64,000 nt of DNA, from assembly GCF_900102105.1 (NCBI RefSeq), contig NZ_FNBB01000008.1, forward strand, positions 62,001-126,000, given 5' to 3'. The position numbers and the translations under genes are program-made. The stretch's first letter is position 1, and every line of letters starts with the position of its first letter. This document shows, piece after piece, positions 57,194-64,000 of the stretch. Origin of the DNA: Agrobacterium pusense (GTDB lineage: Bacteria; Pseudomonadota; Alphaproteobacteria; Rhizobiales; Rhizobiaceae). The notes beneath the pieces were generated by a model, which worked only from the letters and a program-made list of their open reading frames with translations, had not been told where the DNA came from and did no database searches.

Positions 57194-58057
57194 ATGAACT
57201 ACCGCCACATTTATCACGCCGGCAATTTCGCGGATGTCCTCAAACATGCCGTTCTCGCCCGCCTCGTGCGTTACCTGCAGAACAAGGACAAGGCCTTTCG
57301 GGTACTGGACACCCATGCCGGCATCGGTCTTTACGACCTGACGTCTGAAGAGGCGCAGAAAACCGGCGAATGGCAGACCGGCATCGGAAAGCTGATGGAG
57401 GGTGATCTGCCCGACCCTATCGCCGAGCTGCTGGAGCCCTATCTTGCCGCCGTGAAGGAACTCAATCCTGAAGGCGGTGTCAAATTCTACCCCGGCTCAC
57501 CGAAACTCGCGCGTATGCTGTTTCGCCCGCAGGACCGGCTTTCGGCCATGGAACTGCACCCGGATGACAGCCGCGCGCTCGCGCGGCTATTCGAAGGTGA
57601 CTATCAGGTGCGGGTGACCGAGCTCGATGGCTGGCTGTCGCTTGGCGCGCATCTGCCGCCGAAAGAAAAACGCGGCCTCATCCTCGTTGATCCGCCATTC
57701 GAGCTGGAGAATGAATATCAGCGCTTGGCCGATGGCCTGAACAAAGCCTACCGACGTTTTTCCACTGGCACATATTGCCTGTGGTATCCGCTCAAGAAAG
57801 GCGCGCCGATCAAGGATTTCCACGAGCGGCTGCAATCCTTCGAGATTCCGAAGATGCTATGCGCGGAACTTTCCGTCAGGAGCGACCGGCTGGATGGGCT
57901 GAGCGGCTCCGGCCTCATCATCGTCAATCCGCCCTACACGCTGAAAGAAGAGCTGCACACGTTGCTGCCTTACCTCAAGACAAGGCTGGCGCAGGACAGG
58001 TTTGCCTCGCAACGCGCCTTCTGGCTGCGCGGCGAGGAAAAGCCGGAAGACGGCTGA
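57194..58057 (+). CDS. rlmJ: 23S rRNA (adenine(2030)-N6)-methyltransferase RlmJ
   Basis: 287-aa methyltransferase modifying A2030 of 23S rRNA. The family start MNYRHIYHAGNFADVLKH is exact, the SAM site DTHAGIGLYDL is near residue 38, and the N6-adenine motif is DPPF in ILVDPPFELE. Length is normal. It diverges from the oxidoreductase gene and ends 1 bp before the convergent membrane protein gene. Confidence 0.95.
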   Translation: MNYRHIYHAGNFADVLKHAVLARLVRYLQNKDKAFRVLDTHAGIGLYDLTSEEAQKTGEWQTGIGKLMEGDLPDPIAELLEPYLAAVKELNPEGGVKFYPGSPKLARMLFRPQDRLSAMELHPDDSRALARLFEGDYQVRVTELDGWLSLGAHLPPKEKRGLILVDPPFELENEYQRLADGLNKAYRRFSTGTYCLWYPLKKGAPIKDFHERLQSFEIPKMLCAELSVRSDRLDGLSGSGLIIVNPPYTLKEELHTLLPYLKTRLAQDRFASQRAFWLRGEEKPEDG

Positions 58058-58058
58058 G

Positions 58059-59006
58059 TTACCTCAACCCTTCCCTTTTCTGCGCCGCGGCCAGCTGTGA
58101 TCTTTCGAAGAAGAGGATCACGAACAGCGCCATGACGAAGGGGATGATGAGGTAAAACAGGCGGAAGACCAGGAGCGCCGCGATGACGTCGGCCGGGTTC
58201 ATGTCCGGCAGGCCGGTGACGAAGACGAGTTCCAGCACGCCCAATCCGCCCGGCGCATGCGAAATGAGCGCTGCGGAAAACGACACCAGAAATATGCCGA
58301 GAATGACCATATAGCCGGGATTGCCGGCTTCCGGCAGCGCGAAATAGATGATGCCCGCCGCGCCGATCAGCTCGATGGGGCCAATGACCAGTTGCTGCGC
58401 CACAAGCTTCGGCGCCGGGTATGGCAACACGAAGGAGCCGATCTTCAGAGGCTTCAGCCTGAGCAGGCTACCGAGAACATAAAGGCTGACGAAAAAGAGC
58501 AGCACGACGCCTGTCGTGGTCGAGGCTTCGACCGGCAGTATGCCCGTGAACCGTTCAGTGATGTCAGGCTCGTAAAGCAGCACCAGTCCGATCAGCATGA
58601 TCGTGCCGATGAGGAAGGTGAAAGAGCAGAGGCCGACGAGAACGCCCACTTCCGCCACACTTAGTCCCTTCGACGTATACGCCCGATATCGCACCACGGC
58701 GCCCGAAAACACCGACGCACCGACATTGTGGGACAGCGCATAGGTGGTGAAGGAGGTGAGCGTGATGAAGAGCCAGTTCACCTTGCGGCCAAGATGCTGC
58801 AACGCGATGCGGTCATAACCGGCAAGCGCGGCATAGGCCAGCAGGGTGGAGAGACCCGAACACAACCAGTCCCGCACCCGAATGGCCTTCAGGCTGTCCC
58901 AGAGATCATCGAGCGACAGGCCGCGCAATTCGTGAAAGAGCAACCAGGCGGAAAAACCGATCGTCGCAAAGCCAACGACGGGCCAGATATATTTCTTGAA
59001 TTTCAT
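58059..59006 (-). CDS. UPF0104/flippase-like integral membrane protein
   Basis: 315 aa with about eight helices, of the lysylphosphatidylglycerol synthase N-terminal (flippase-like) family. The motifs HNVGASVFSGAVVRYRAYTSKG near residue 100 and SHAPGGLGVLELVFV near residue 245 are typical. Start is uncertain: ATG 59006 gives MKFKKYIWPVVGF. A GTG at 59039 would add 11 residues. Neither has a clear ribosome site. No synthase domain is fused. Lipid transport is a family inference. Confidence 0.8.
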   Translation of the reverse strand: MKFKKYIWPVVGFATIGFSAWLLFHELRGLSLDDLWDSLKAIRVRDWLCSGLSTLLAYAALAGYDRIALQHLGRKVNWLFITLTSFTTYALSHNVGASVFSGAVVRYRAYTSKGLSVAEVGVLVGLCSFTFLIGTIMLIGLVLLYEPDITERFTGILPVEASTTTGVVLLFFVSLYVLGSLLRLKPLKIGSFVLPYPAPKLVAQQLVIGPIELIGAAGIIYFALPEAGNPGYMVILGIFLVSFSAALISHAPGGLGVLELVFVTGLPDMNPADVIAALLVFRLFYLIIPFVMALFVILFFERSQLAAAQKREGLR

Positions 59007-59212
59007 GCGGTCATGCCCGCCTATTTCCTCCAGCTTCACCCCAGCCTGTTCCGTCTTTTGCGGAGATTCGTTCGACTCTATTCGTTATGCGGCGAAGCTT
59101 TCAACCTTTTCATCAAAGATTGGCGGTTTGCCCCGTTCACAAGTTGATGTAAGACCGGATCGTCGCCTGCCGGCGATATGAGGTCGTCCATTTTCCGGGG
59201 AACGTACACGGA

Positions 59213-59983
59213 ATGAAGCGTTATGCCGGTTTCATCGCTCTGGGCCTTCTGTCGCTCGGCGCCTTATGGTTCGCGCAGCAAAATCCGGCCCCAACCACAC
59301 CGGCCGACCGGCAGACACAACCCCAATCGCAGACCGCCGGCAATTCCGGGCCGGACGCTCCAGGGCGCGCGGTTTCTCAAGCGAAGCCGGATAAGAGGCC
59401 TCCGCCGCGCGGAAGCGGCTTCGATTTTTATGTGCTCTCGCTTTCATGGTCACCGGCATTCTGCGCCAGTTCCGAAGGCTCGGGCAACCGACAGCAGTGC
59501 GGCAGCGACAGGCGTTACGGATTCGTGGTGCACGGGCTATGGCCGCAGAACGAAAACGGCTATCCCGAATTCTGCCGAAGCGACGAGCCTGAGCGTGTTC
59601 CGGACGCGATTGGCCGCACCATGTTCGACATCATGCCCTCCATGGGCCTGATCGGCCATCAGTGGCGCAAACACGGCTCCTGTTCCGGCCTGTCGCAGCT
59701 AGACTATTTCTCGGCGACGCGGGCCGCCTTCGAGGCCATCCGGCTGCCGGAGAGAATCGCTTCCGGCGCCGAAACAGCCACGCTTTCCGCCGATGCGATA
59801 GAAACCGCCTTTACCGATGCCAATCCCGGCCTGTCGAAACGCGGCATTTCTATCAGCTGCGATGGCAAGCGCCTCGAAGAAGTGCGCATCTGCCTTAACC
59901 GGGACATGACATTCCGCGATTGCCCGGAGCTTGACCGCAAGGGCTGCCGCGCGAGTTCAACCGAAATCATCCCCATTCGCTGA
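59213..59983 (+). CDS. Secreted ribonuclease T2 family protein
   Basis: 256 aa with an N-terminal signal or anchor (about 4-21), a Pro/Gln-rich linker to about 68, then the T2 domain. CAS I is FVVHGLWPQ with His107. CAS II is GHQWRKHGSC with His149 and His154, but the usual catalytic Glu (HEW) is Gln150. Four or more Cys suggest disulphides in the periplasm. It follows a divergent membrane protein gene, with GST 21 bp downstream, so the two may be co-transcribed. Confidence 0.88.
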   Translation: MKRYAGFIALGLLSLGALWFAQQNPAPTTPADRQTQPQSQTAGNSGPDAPGRAVSQAKPDKRPPPRGSGFDFYVLSLSWSPAFCASSEGSGNRQQCGSDRRYGFVVHGLWPQNENGYPEFCRSDEPERVPDAIGRTMFDIMPSMGLIGHQWRKHGSCSGLSQLDYFSATRAAFEAIRLPERIASGAETATLSADAIETAFTDANPGLSKRGISISCDGKRLEEVRICLNRDMTFRDCPELDRKGCRASSTEIIPIR

Positions 59984-60004
59984 TCAACCCACAGGGACCC
60001 AACC

Positions 60005-60601
60005 ATGGAACTGCTCTATTCGCCTGCCTCCCCCTACTCCGCCAAGGTGCGCATGGCGGCCCGTCATCTCGACATCGACATAACCTCCGTTCGCGTTGAC
60101 ACCAACGCCGAGCCGGCCACGCTGATGGACAATAATCCGCTGGGAAAGATTCCGGTACTGCTGCTTGATGATGGCGGATCGGTCTACGACAGCGTGGCCA
60201 TCATGCATTATCTCGACCGTCTTTCAGGCGGTAAACTCTACCCCAAAAAGAACGGCAAGCGCACGGATGTGGAAATTCTGGAGGCGCTGTGCGACGGCAT
60301 CATGGATTGCCTGCTGGCCATCGTCTACGAGCGCCGTTTCCGACCGGAAGAGAAAATTCACCAGCCCTGGATCGACAAGCAGTGGAGCAAGGTGGTGCGC
60401 GGGCTCGACCATCTCAACGCCAACCTGCCGAAGACCGGCAAGAAGCTGCACGGCGGCCATTTCGCGCTGGCTGCGATGATCGGTTATCTAGACCTGCGTT
60501 TTGCGGGCGAGTGGGCCGAAGGGCGCGATGCGCTGGCGGCGTGGCCGGAAACCTTTGGCAAGCGATTCGAGGCCTATACGGAAATGAAGGCCGCCGCCTG
60601 A
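60005..60601 (+). CDS. Glutathione S-transferase family protein
   Basis: 198-aa GST. The N-terminal thioredoxin fold begins MELLYSPASPYSAKVRMAA, with Ser in the usual active-site region (PASPYS), then NPLGKIPVLLLDDG (cis-Pro) and DSVAIMHYLD (glutathione-binding Asp/Ser). The all-helical C-terminal domain starts near residue 85. 21 bp after the RNase T2 gene. A bidirectional terminator follows. Substrate not identifiable. Confidence 0.92.
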   Translation: MELLYSPASPYSAKVRMAARHLDIDITSVRVDTNAEPATLMDNNPLGKIPVLLLDDGGSVYDSVAIMHYLDRLSGGKLYPKKNGKRTDVEILEALCDGIMDCLLAIVYERRFRPEEKIHQPWIDKQWSKVVRGLDHLNANLPKTGKKLHGGHFALAAMIGYLDLRFAGEWAEGRDALAAWPETFGKRFEAYTEMKAAA

Positions 60602-60660
60602 CGTGACCGCGCAGAACACCCGGCTTTTTGCCGGGCGTTCAACGGCAAATCACAGACACA

Positions 60661-60690
60661 AAAAGCCGGGGCATGACCCCGGCTTTTCTT
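60661..60690. terminator. Bidirectional intrinsic terminator between GST and outer membrane protein genes
   Basis: An 11-bp perfect stem (AAAAGCCGGGG with CCCCGGCTTTT) with loop CATGA, carrying T-runs on both strands, lies between convergent genes. A second shorter hairpin (CCCGGC-TTTTT-GCCGGG, 60619-60635) lies just upstream. Confidence 0.9.
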
Positions 60691-60708
60691 TGACCGATCC
60701 GGAAAGGA

Positions 60709-61365
60709 TCAGAACTTGACGCCGATACCGGCCTTGACCGAGTGGTCGTCATAACCGCGCGAGAAGGCGTCGTTGCCGAGCGTATAGTCCTTCTTCTGGT
60801 AATCGCTGTAGCGATATTCCAGACGGGCGGTGATGTTGTCGGTCACCATGGCTTCTACACCGGCACCAACCGTGTAACCGAGAGCCGTGGCGCTGTCCTT
60901 GTTGACGCCGTCACGAACCTTGTTGTCGGAGACAGCAAGACCGGCCGTACCATAGAGCAGGAACGGGTTCATGTCGTAACCAACGCGGCCACGCAGCGAG
61001 CCGTTGACGCCCTGCTTGCCTTCGACCGAGCGACCTGCGACCGTACCGGCGGAACCGCGCTCGTCACCCATGTTGACGTCAGCTTCGGCACCGTAAACGA
61101 TCTGGCCATTCTGCCAGTTGTAACCGCCATACAGACCGCCGCCAGCGCCCTTGGCGTCACGGCCGTCGTTGCTGGAGCTGAAACGGCCCCAGTCGTAGTT
61201 GACGGTACCACCGAGGTAAGCGCCGGACCAGTCCTTGACCGGTGCTGGCTGGTCGTAGGAAACCGGTGCCTGCGGCACTTCGTTTACGGCGTCAGCGGCG
61301 CGAGCAGCCGAAAATCCTGCGGCGGCCATGGTCGAAGCCATAAGGGTTGCTACGAAAATACGCAT
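60709..61365 (-). CDS. Outer membrane beta-barrel protein, RopB/Omp25-Omp31 family
   Basis: 218-aa barrel of the rhizobial/Brucella Omp25 family. A signal peptide (RIFVATLMASTMAAAGFSAARA/AD) is followed by WSGAYLGGTVNYDWG, then GLYGGYNWQNGQIVYGAEADVN and the closing VKAGIGVKF with C-terminal Phe. AGGAG lies before the ATG. Rhizobial RopB is a major outer membrane protein. The long AT-rich upstream region suggests strong, regulated expression. Confidence 0.92.
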   Translation of the reverse strand: MRIFVATLMASTMAAAGFSAARAADAVNEVPQAPVSYDQPAPVKDWSGAYLGGTVNYDWGRFSSSNDGRDAKGAGGGLYGGYNWQNGQIVYGAEADVNMGDERGSAGTVAGRSVEGKQGVNGSLRGRVGYDMNPFLLYGTAGLAVSDNKVRDGVNKDSATALGYTVGAGVEAMVTDNITARLEYRYSDYQKKDYTLGNDAFSRGYDDHSVKAGIGVKF

Positions 61366-61713
61366 GTTATTCTCCTTTCAGGACCGCTCTGCACTCAAAA
61401 CATTGTTTTCAGACGCGGCATAATTCGTCGGGTTGATCGCCCCTCTGGAAACCGAATTTGATGGGAGAATGCGGAGATCAAAGAGCCAAAATGTGAATTG
61501 TTTGGGGCAGACGCGTGACTAGAATTAGACGTTGCCTAATTGCCACAAGGGTTTTATTAACCCTAACAAAAGGCTAAACAAAAATAGATCGCCTTTAAAC
61601 TTCGTTATATTAAAATTAAACCAAAATTGCATTGTGAATAAAAAATCGCCCAATTCTTTTCGGGCCGAGTGACAGCTTGCGATTTGCATTTATATCCAGC
61701 AAATAGGGCGTGT
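61366..61713. other. 348-bp AT-rich divergent regulatory region
   Basis: No gene is seen. It separates the outer membrane protein gene (minus) from an SDR gene (plus). Two small inverted repeats are present: AATTAG/CTAATT (61523-61528 and 61536-61541) and AGGGTT/AACCCT (61548-61564). The block about 61550-61650 is unusually AT-rich for this sequence, consistent with promoter and regulator binding. Confidence 0.5.
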
Positions 61714-62502
61714 ATGAGCAAATGCAGGTCCGCTGTGAAAGAAGATATACCGAAGACAGTCTTGATTACCGGGGCCGCACGGCGGCTTGGGCGCGCTATC
61801 GCCACCGATCTGGCCAGCCACGGCTTTGCGATCGCGGTCCATGCCAATGAATCGATCGCGCAGGCGGAGGAATTCGCTAACGAAATAAGGCAGAAAGGTG
61901 GCAGAGCTGCTGCCGTTCAGGCGGACCTGACACAATCAGCCCCGACAGCGGCGCTGATCGAAAAGGCGTCTTCCGCCCTCGGCCCCATCGGCGTCGTCGT
62001 CAACAATGCGTCTGTTTTTCTCGGCGACACGGCGGAAGCGCCTGACCCTGATATCTTCGATGCGCATTTTGCCGTGCATGTGCGGGCGCCTTCCCTCATC
62101 GCCGCCGCCTTTGTCGAACAGTTGCCCGCCGATAAATCCGGGCTGATCGTCAATATCATCGACCAGCGTGTGCTTGCGCTCACGCCACGCTTTTATTCCT
62201 ACACCCTTTCGAAATCAGCGCTTTGGACCGCCACACGGACGATGGCGCAGAGCTTCGCGCCGCGCGTCAGGGTGAATGCCATCGGGCCTGGACCCACCTT
62301 CAAAAGCGAAAGACAGGCGCCCGAGGACTTTCAGGCGCAGATCGACGGCCTTATATTAAAGCGTGGTCCTGCGCCGGACGAGTTCGGGCGGACGATTCGC
62401 TTTCTTTACGACACGCCGTCGGTCACCGGACAAATGATCGCGCTCGACGGCGGCCAGCACCTTGGCTGGGAAACCCCTGACGTGGCGGAGATACCTGAAT
62501 GA
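61714..62502 (+). CDS. SDR-family oxidoreductase, pteridine-reductase-like
   Basis: 262-aa short-chain dehydrogenase. The NADPH-binding [12 protein letters not shown] has Arg in the T-G-x3-R-x-G form seen in pteridine reductases and FolM. The catalytic Tyr-x3-Lys is in YTLSKSALW, and the end DGGQHLGW also fits that branch. Reduction of dihydropteridines or folates is likely but not proven. ATG 61714 is chosen. An ATG 45 bp earlier is possible. Its stop overlaps the uvrC start (ATGA). Confidence 0.85.
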   Translation: MSKCRSAVKEDIPKTVLITGAARRLGRAIATDLASHGFAIAVHANESIAQAEEFANEIRQKGGRAAAVQADLTQSAPTAALIEKASSALGPIGVVVNNASVFLGDTAEAPDPDIFDAHFAVHVRAPSLIAAAFVEQLPADKSGLIVNIIDQRVLALTPRFYSYTLSKSALWTATRTMAQSFAPRVRVNAIGPGPTFKSERQAPEDFQAQIDGLILKRGPAPDEFGRTIRFLYDTPSVTGQMIALDGGQHLGWETPDVAEIPE

Positions 62503-64000
62503 ACGGAAAGAAGCTGCCTGACGGCGGTATTCTCTTCGATGACACCGACGACGAAGATGACGATGCAAGCCTCGCCGCAACGGAAACGGCCGAGGCTCCG
62601 CGCGACGTCGCCGGCATGGACTGGAATGCGGGATGGAAGAACGAATCCGGCCTGAAGGGCATGGACCTCATTGGCGAATTCGTCAAACACCTGCCAAATG
62701 CGCCGGGTGTCTATCGCATGTTCAACGAGGCGGGCGACGTGCTTTACGTCGGCAAGGCACGCTCGTTGAAAAAGCGCGTCGGCAATTATGCGCAGGGCCG
62801 CGTGCATTCCAACCGCATCGCCCAGATGGTGCGTCACACCACGCACATGGAATTCGTCACCACCCGCACGGAGACCGAGGCGCTTCTTCTGGAAGCGAAT
62901 CTAATCAAGCGCTTGCGGCCGCGATTTAACGTACTTCTGCGCGACGACAAGTCCTTCCCCTATATTCTCATCACCGCCGACAACCGTGCCCCAGCGATCT
63001 TCAAGCACCGGGGAGCAAGGGCGCGCAAGGGCGACTATTTCGGACCCTTCGCGTCCGCCGGCGCGGTTGGCCGCACGATCAATTCGCTGCAGCGCGCCTT
63101 CTTGATACGCACCTGCACAGACAGCGTGTTCGAAACCCGCACCCGTCCCTGTCTTCTGTACCAGATCAAGCGCTGTTCCGGGCCCTGTACGCATGAGATC
63201 AGCGACGAGGGCTACGCGGAGCTGGTCAAGGAAGCCAAGGATTTCCTGTCCGGCAAGAGCCAGAGCGTCAAGACCGCAATTGCGCGACAAATGAACGAGG
63301 CTTCCGAAGACCTCGATTTCGAGCGCGCCGCCATCTATCGCGACCGGCTGGCGGCACTTTCGCACGTCCAGAGCCACCAGGGCATCAACCCCGCCGGCAT
63401 TGAAGAGGCGGATGTCTTCGCCATCCACCACGAAGGCGGCATTTCCTGTATTCAGGTGTTCTTTTTCCGCACCGGCCAGAACTGGGGCAACCGCGCCTAT
63501 TTCCCCAAGGCCGATCCTTCCCTGCCCGGCTCGGAAATTCTCAACGCGTTTCTGGCGCAGTTCTACGACGACAAGCCGGTGCCGAAACAGATCCTGCTTT
63601 CCGAAACGGTGGAGGAACAGGAACTGCTGGCGGCCGCCCTCGGGGAGAAAGCCGGGCACAAGGTCACGATCAGCGTGCCGCAGCGCGGCGAGAAGAAGGA
63701 CATTACCGATCACGTGCTTGCCAATGCCCGCGAGGCGCACGGCCGCAAGCTCGCGGAGACCTCGTCTCAGGCGCGGCTGCTGAAGGGCTTTGCCGAGACT
63801 TTCGGCCTTGCCTACGTGCCTCGGCGGATCGAAATCTACGATAACTCGCACATCATGGGCACCAATGCGGTCGGCGGCATGGTGGTGGCGGGGCCGGAAG
63901 GTTTCGTGAAGAACCAGTATCGCAAGTTCAATATCAAATCGACCGACATCACGCCGGGCGACGATTTCGGCATGATGCGGGAGGTGATGACCCGCCGCTT
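62499..64000 (+). CDS. uvrC: Excinuclease ABC subunit C (partial, 3' end outside window)
   Basis: Nucleotide-excision repair endonuclease that cuts on both sides of UvrAB-bound damage. About 500 residues are visible. The N-terminal GIY-YIG domain reads [26 protein letters not shown]. The Cys-containing region [13 protein letters not shown] and the UvrB-interacting UVR motif ([14 protein letters not shown]) follow, then the start of the C-terminal RNase H-like domain with the catalytic Asp in [14 protein letters not shown] 62499 overlaps the SDR stop. An acidic 40-residue extension precedes the domain. Confidence 0.94.
   Translation, partial: MNGKKLPDGGILFDDTDDEDDDASLAATETAEAPRDVAGMDWNAGWKNESGLKGMDLIGEFVKHLPNAPGVYRMFNEAGDVLYVGKARSLKKRVGNYAQGRVHSNRIAQMVRHTTHMEFVTTRTETEALLLEANLIKRLRPRFNVLLRDDKSFPYILITADNRAPAIFKHRGARARKGDYFGPFASAGAVGRTINSLQRAFLIRTCTDSVFETRTRPCLLYQIKRCSGPCTHEISDEGYAELVKEAKDFLSGKSQSVKTAIARQMNEASEDLDFERAAIYRDRLAALSHVQSHQGINPAGIEEADVFAIHHEGGISCIQVFFFRTGQNWGNRAYFPKADPSLPGSEILNAFLAQFYDDKPVPKQILLSETVEEQELLAAALGEKAGHKVTISVPQRGEKKDITDHVLANAREAHGRKLAETSSQARLLKGFAETFGLAYVPRRIEIYDNSHIMGTNAVGGMVVAGPEGFVKNQYRKFNIKSTDITPGDDFGMMREVMTRR

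Noticed and set aside
1-64000. CRISPR array, prophage, insertion sequence or rRNA operon
   Set aside because: No regularly spaced direct repeats, no transposase, integrase or phage structural genes and no rRNA sequence were recognised on either strand.

Overview
This window looks like chromosomal DNA from an alphaproteobacterium of the Rhizobiaceae, most likely Agrobacterium or a close Rhizobium relative. The evidence is protein similarity as I recognise it, high-GC coding with E. coli-like Shine-Dalgarno sites, a glyA-nrdR-rib-nusB cluster, an ihfA/MerR pair, an LdtR/LdtP pair, a membrane pyrophosphatase and a RopB/Omp25-like outer membrane protein. I see no prophage, insertion sequence, rRNA or CRISPR array. 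Most of the window is core housekeeping gene content, with a few accessory spots.

Layout. 1-3564 (minus): a peptide/nickel-type ABC transporter operon (permease B, permease C, ATPase D, ATPase F), with the last gene cut by the window edge. 3632-7045 (minus): a copper-efflux operon copA - [2Fe-2S] ferredoxin - cueR, driven by a MerR-type promoter with a 19-bp spacer. 7223-7308: tRNA-Leu(UAA). 7445-12899 (minus): a nuclease-like pseudoenzyme, a MerR-like regulator, ihfA, fabH, plsX, a DUF177 protein and a cytochrome bc1 assembly chaperone. 13171-17353: bamE (plus), then hppA and an MFS transporter (minus). 17376-23070 (minus): the glyA-nrdR-ribD-ribE-lysE-ribH-nusB block, which carries three palindromic repeat elements, one of them inside the ribD reading frame. 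23423-26310 (minus): L,D-transpeptidase, its MarR-type regulator LdtR and a small membrane protein. 26485-29669 (plus): hemB, RDD protein, bpt, and an AbrB-type antitoxin/Doc toxin pair with a perfect operator palindrome. 29673-40150: parC, an unknown secreted protein, creD, a FUSC-like protein, aspS, an MFS transporter and rnd. 40480-44789 (plus): a membrane adenylate cyclase, a phytase-like esterase and a group of small accessory genes. 44837-50545 (minus): ppx, ppk, hda and a PerM-like permease. 50830-52574 (plus): purM-purN. 52708-57086: an omptin-family protease, tandem Nudix hydrolases and a molybdopterin oxidoreductase. 57194-64000: rlmJ, a UPF0104-type membrane protein, RNase T2, GST, outer membrane protein, a pteridine-reductase-like SDR and the 5' part of uvrC.

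How genes work together. Copper: CueR (selectivity residues S77, C112, C120) should switch on CopA, the ferredoxin and itself. Envelope: LdtR/LdtP (peptidoglycan cross-links), BamE (outer membrane assembly), the omptin and the Omp25-like protein. Fatty acid and phospholipid start: PlsX/FabH. Cofactors: riboflavin (RibD, RibE, RibH), haem (HemB). Purines: PurM/PurN. Stress and cell cycle: Hda with Ppk/Ppx.

The observation I find most unusual is a roughly 179-bp palindromic element with 37-bp perfect inverted arms lying in frame inside ribD, adding about 60 codons to the reductase domain while keeping the gene open. Others worth checking are the AbrB-Doc pairing, the ferredoxin embedded in the copper operon with a peptide-type ABC transporter directly downstream, and several enzymes with substituted catalytic residues.
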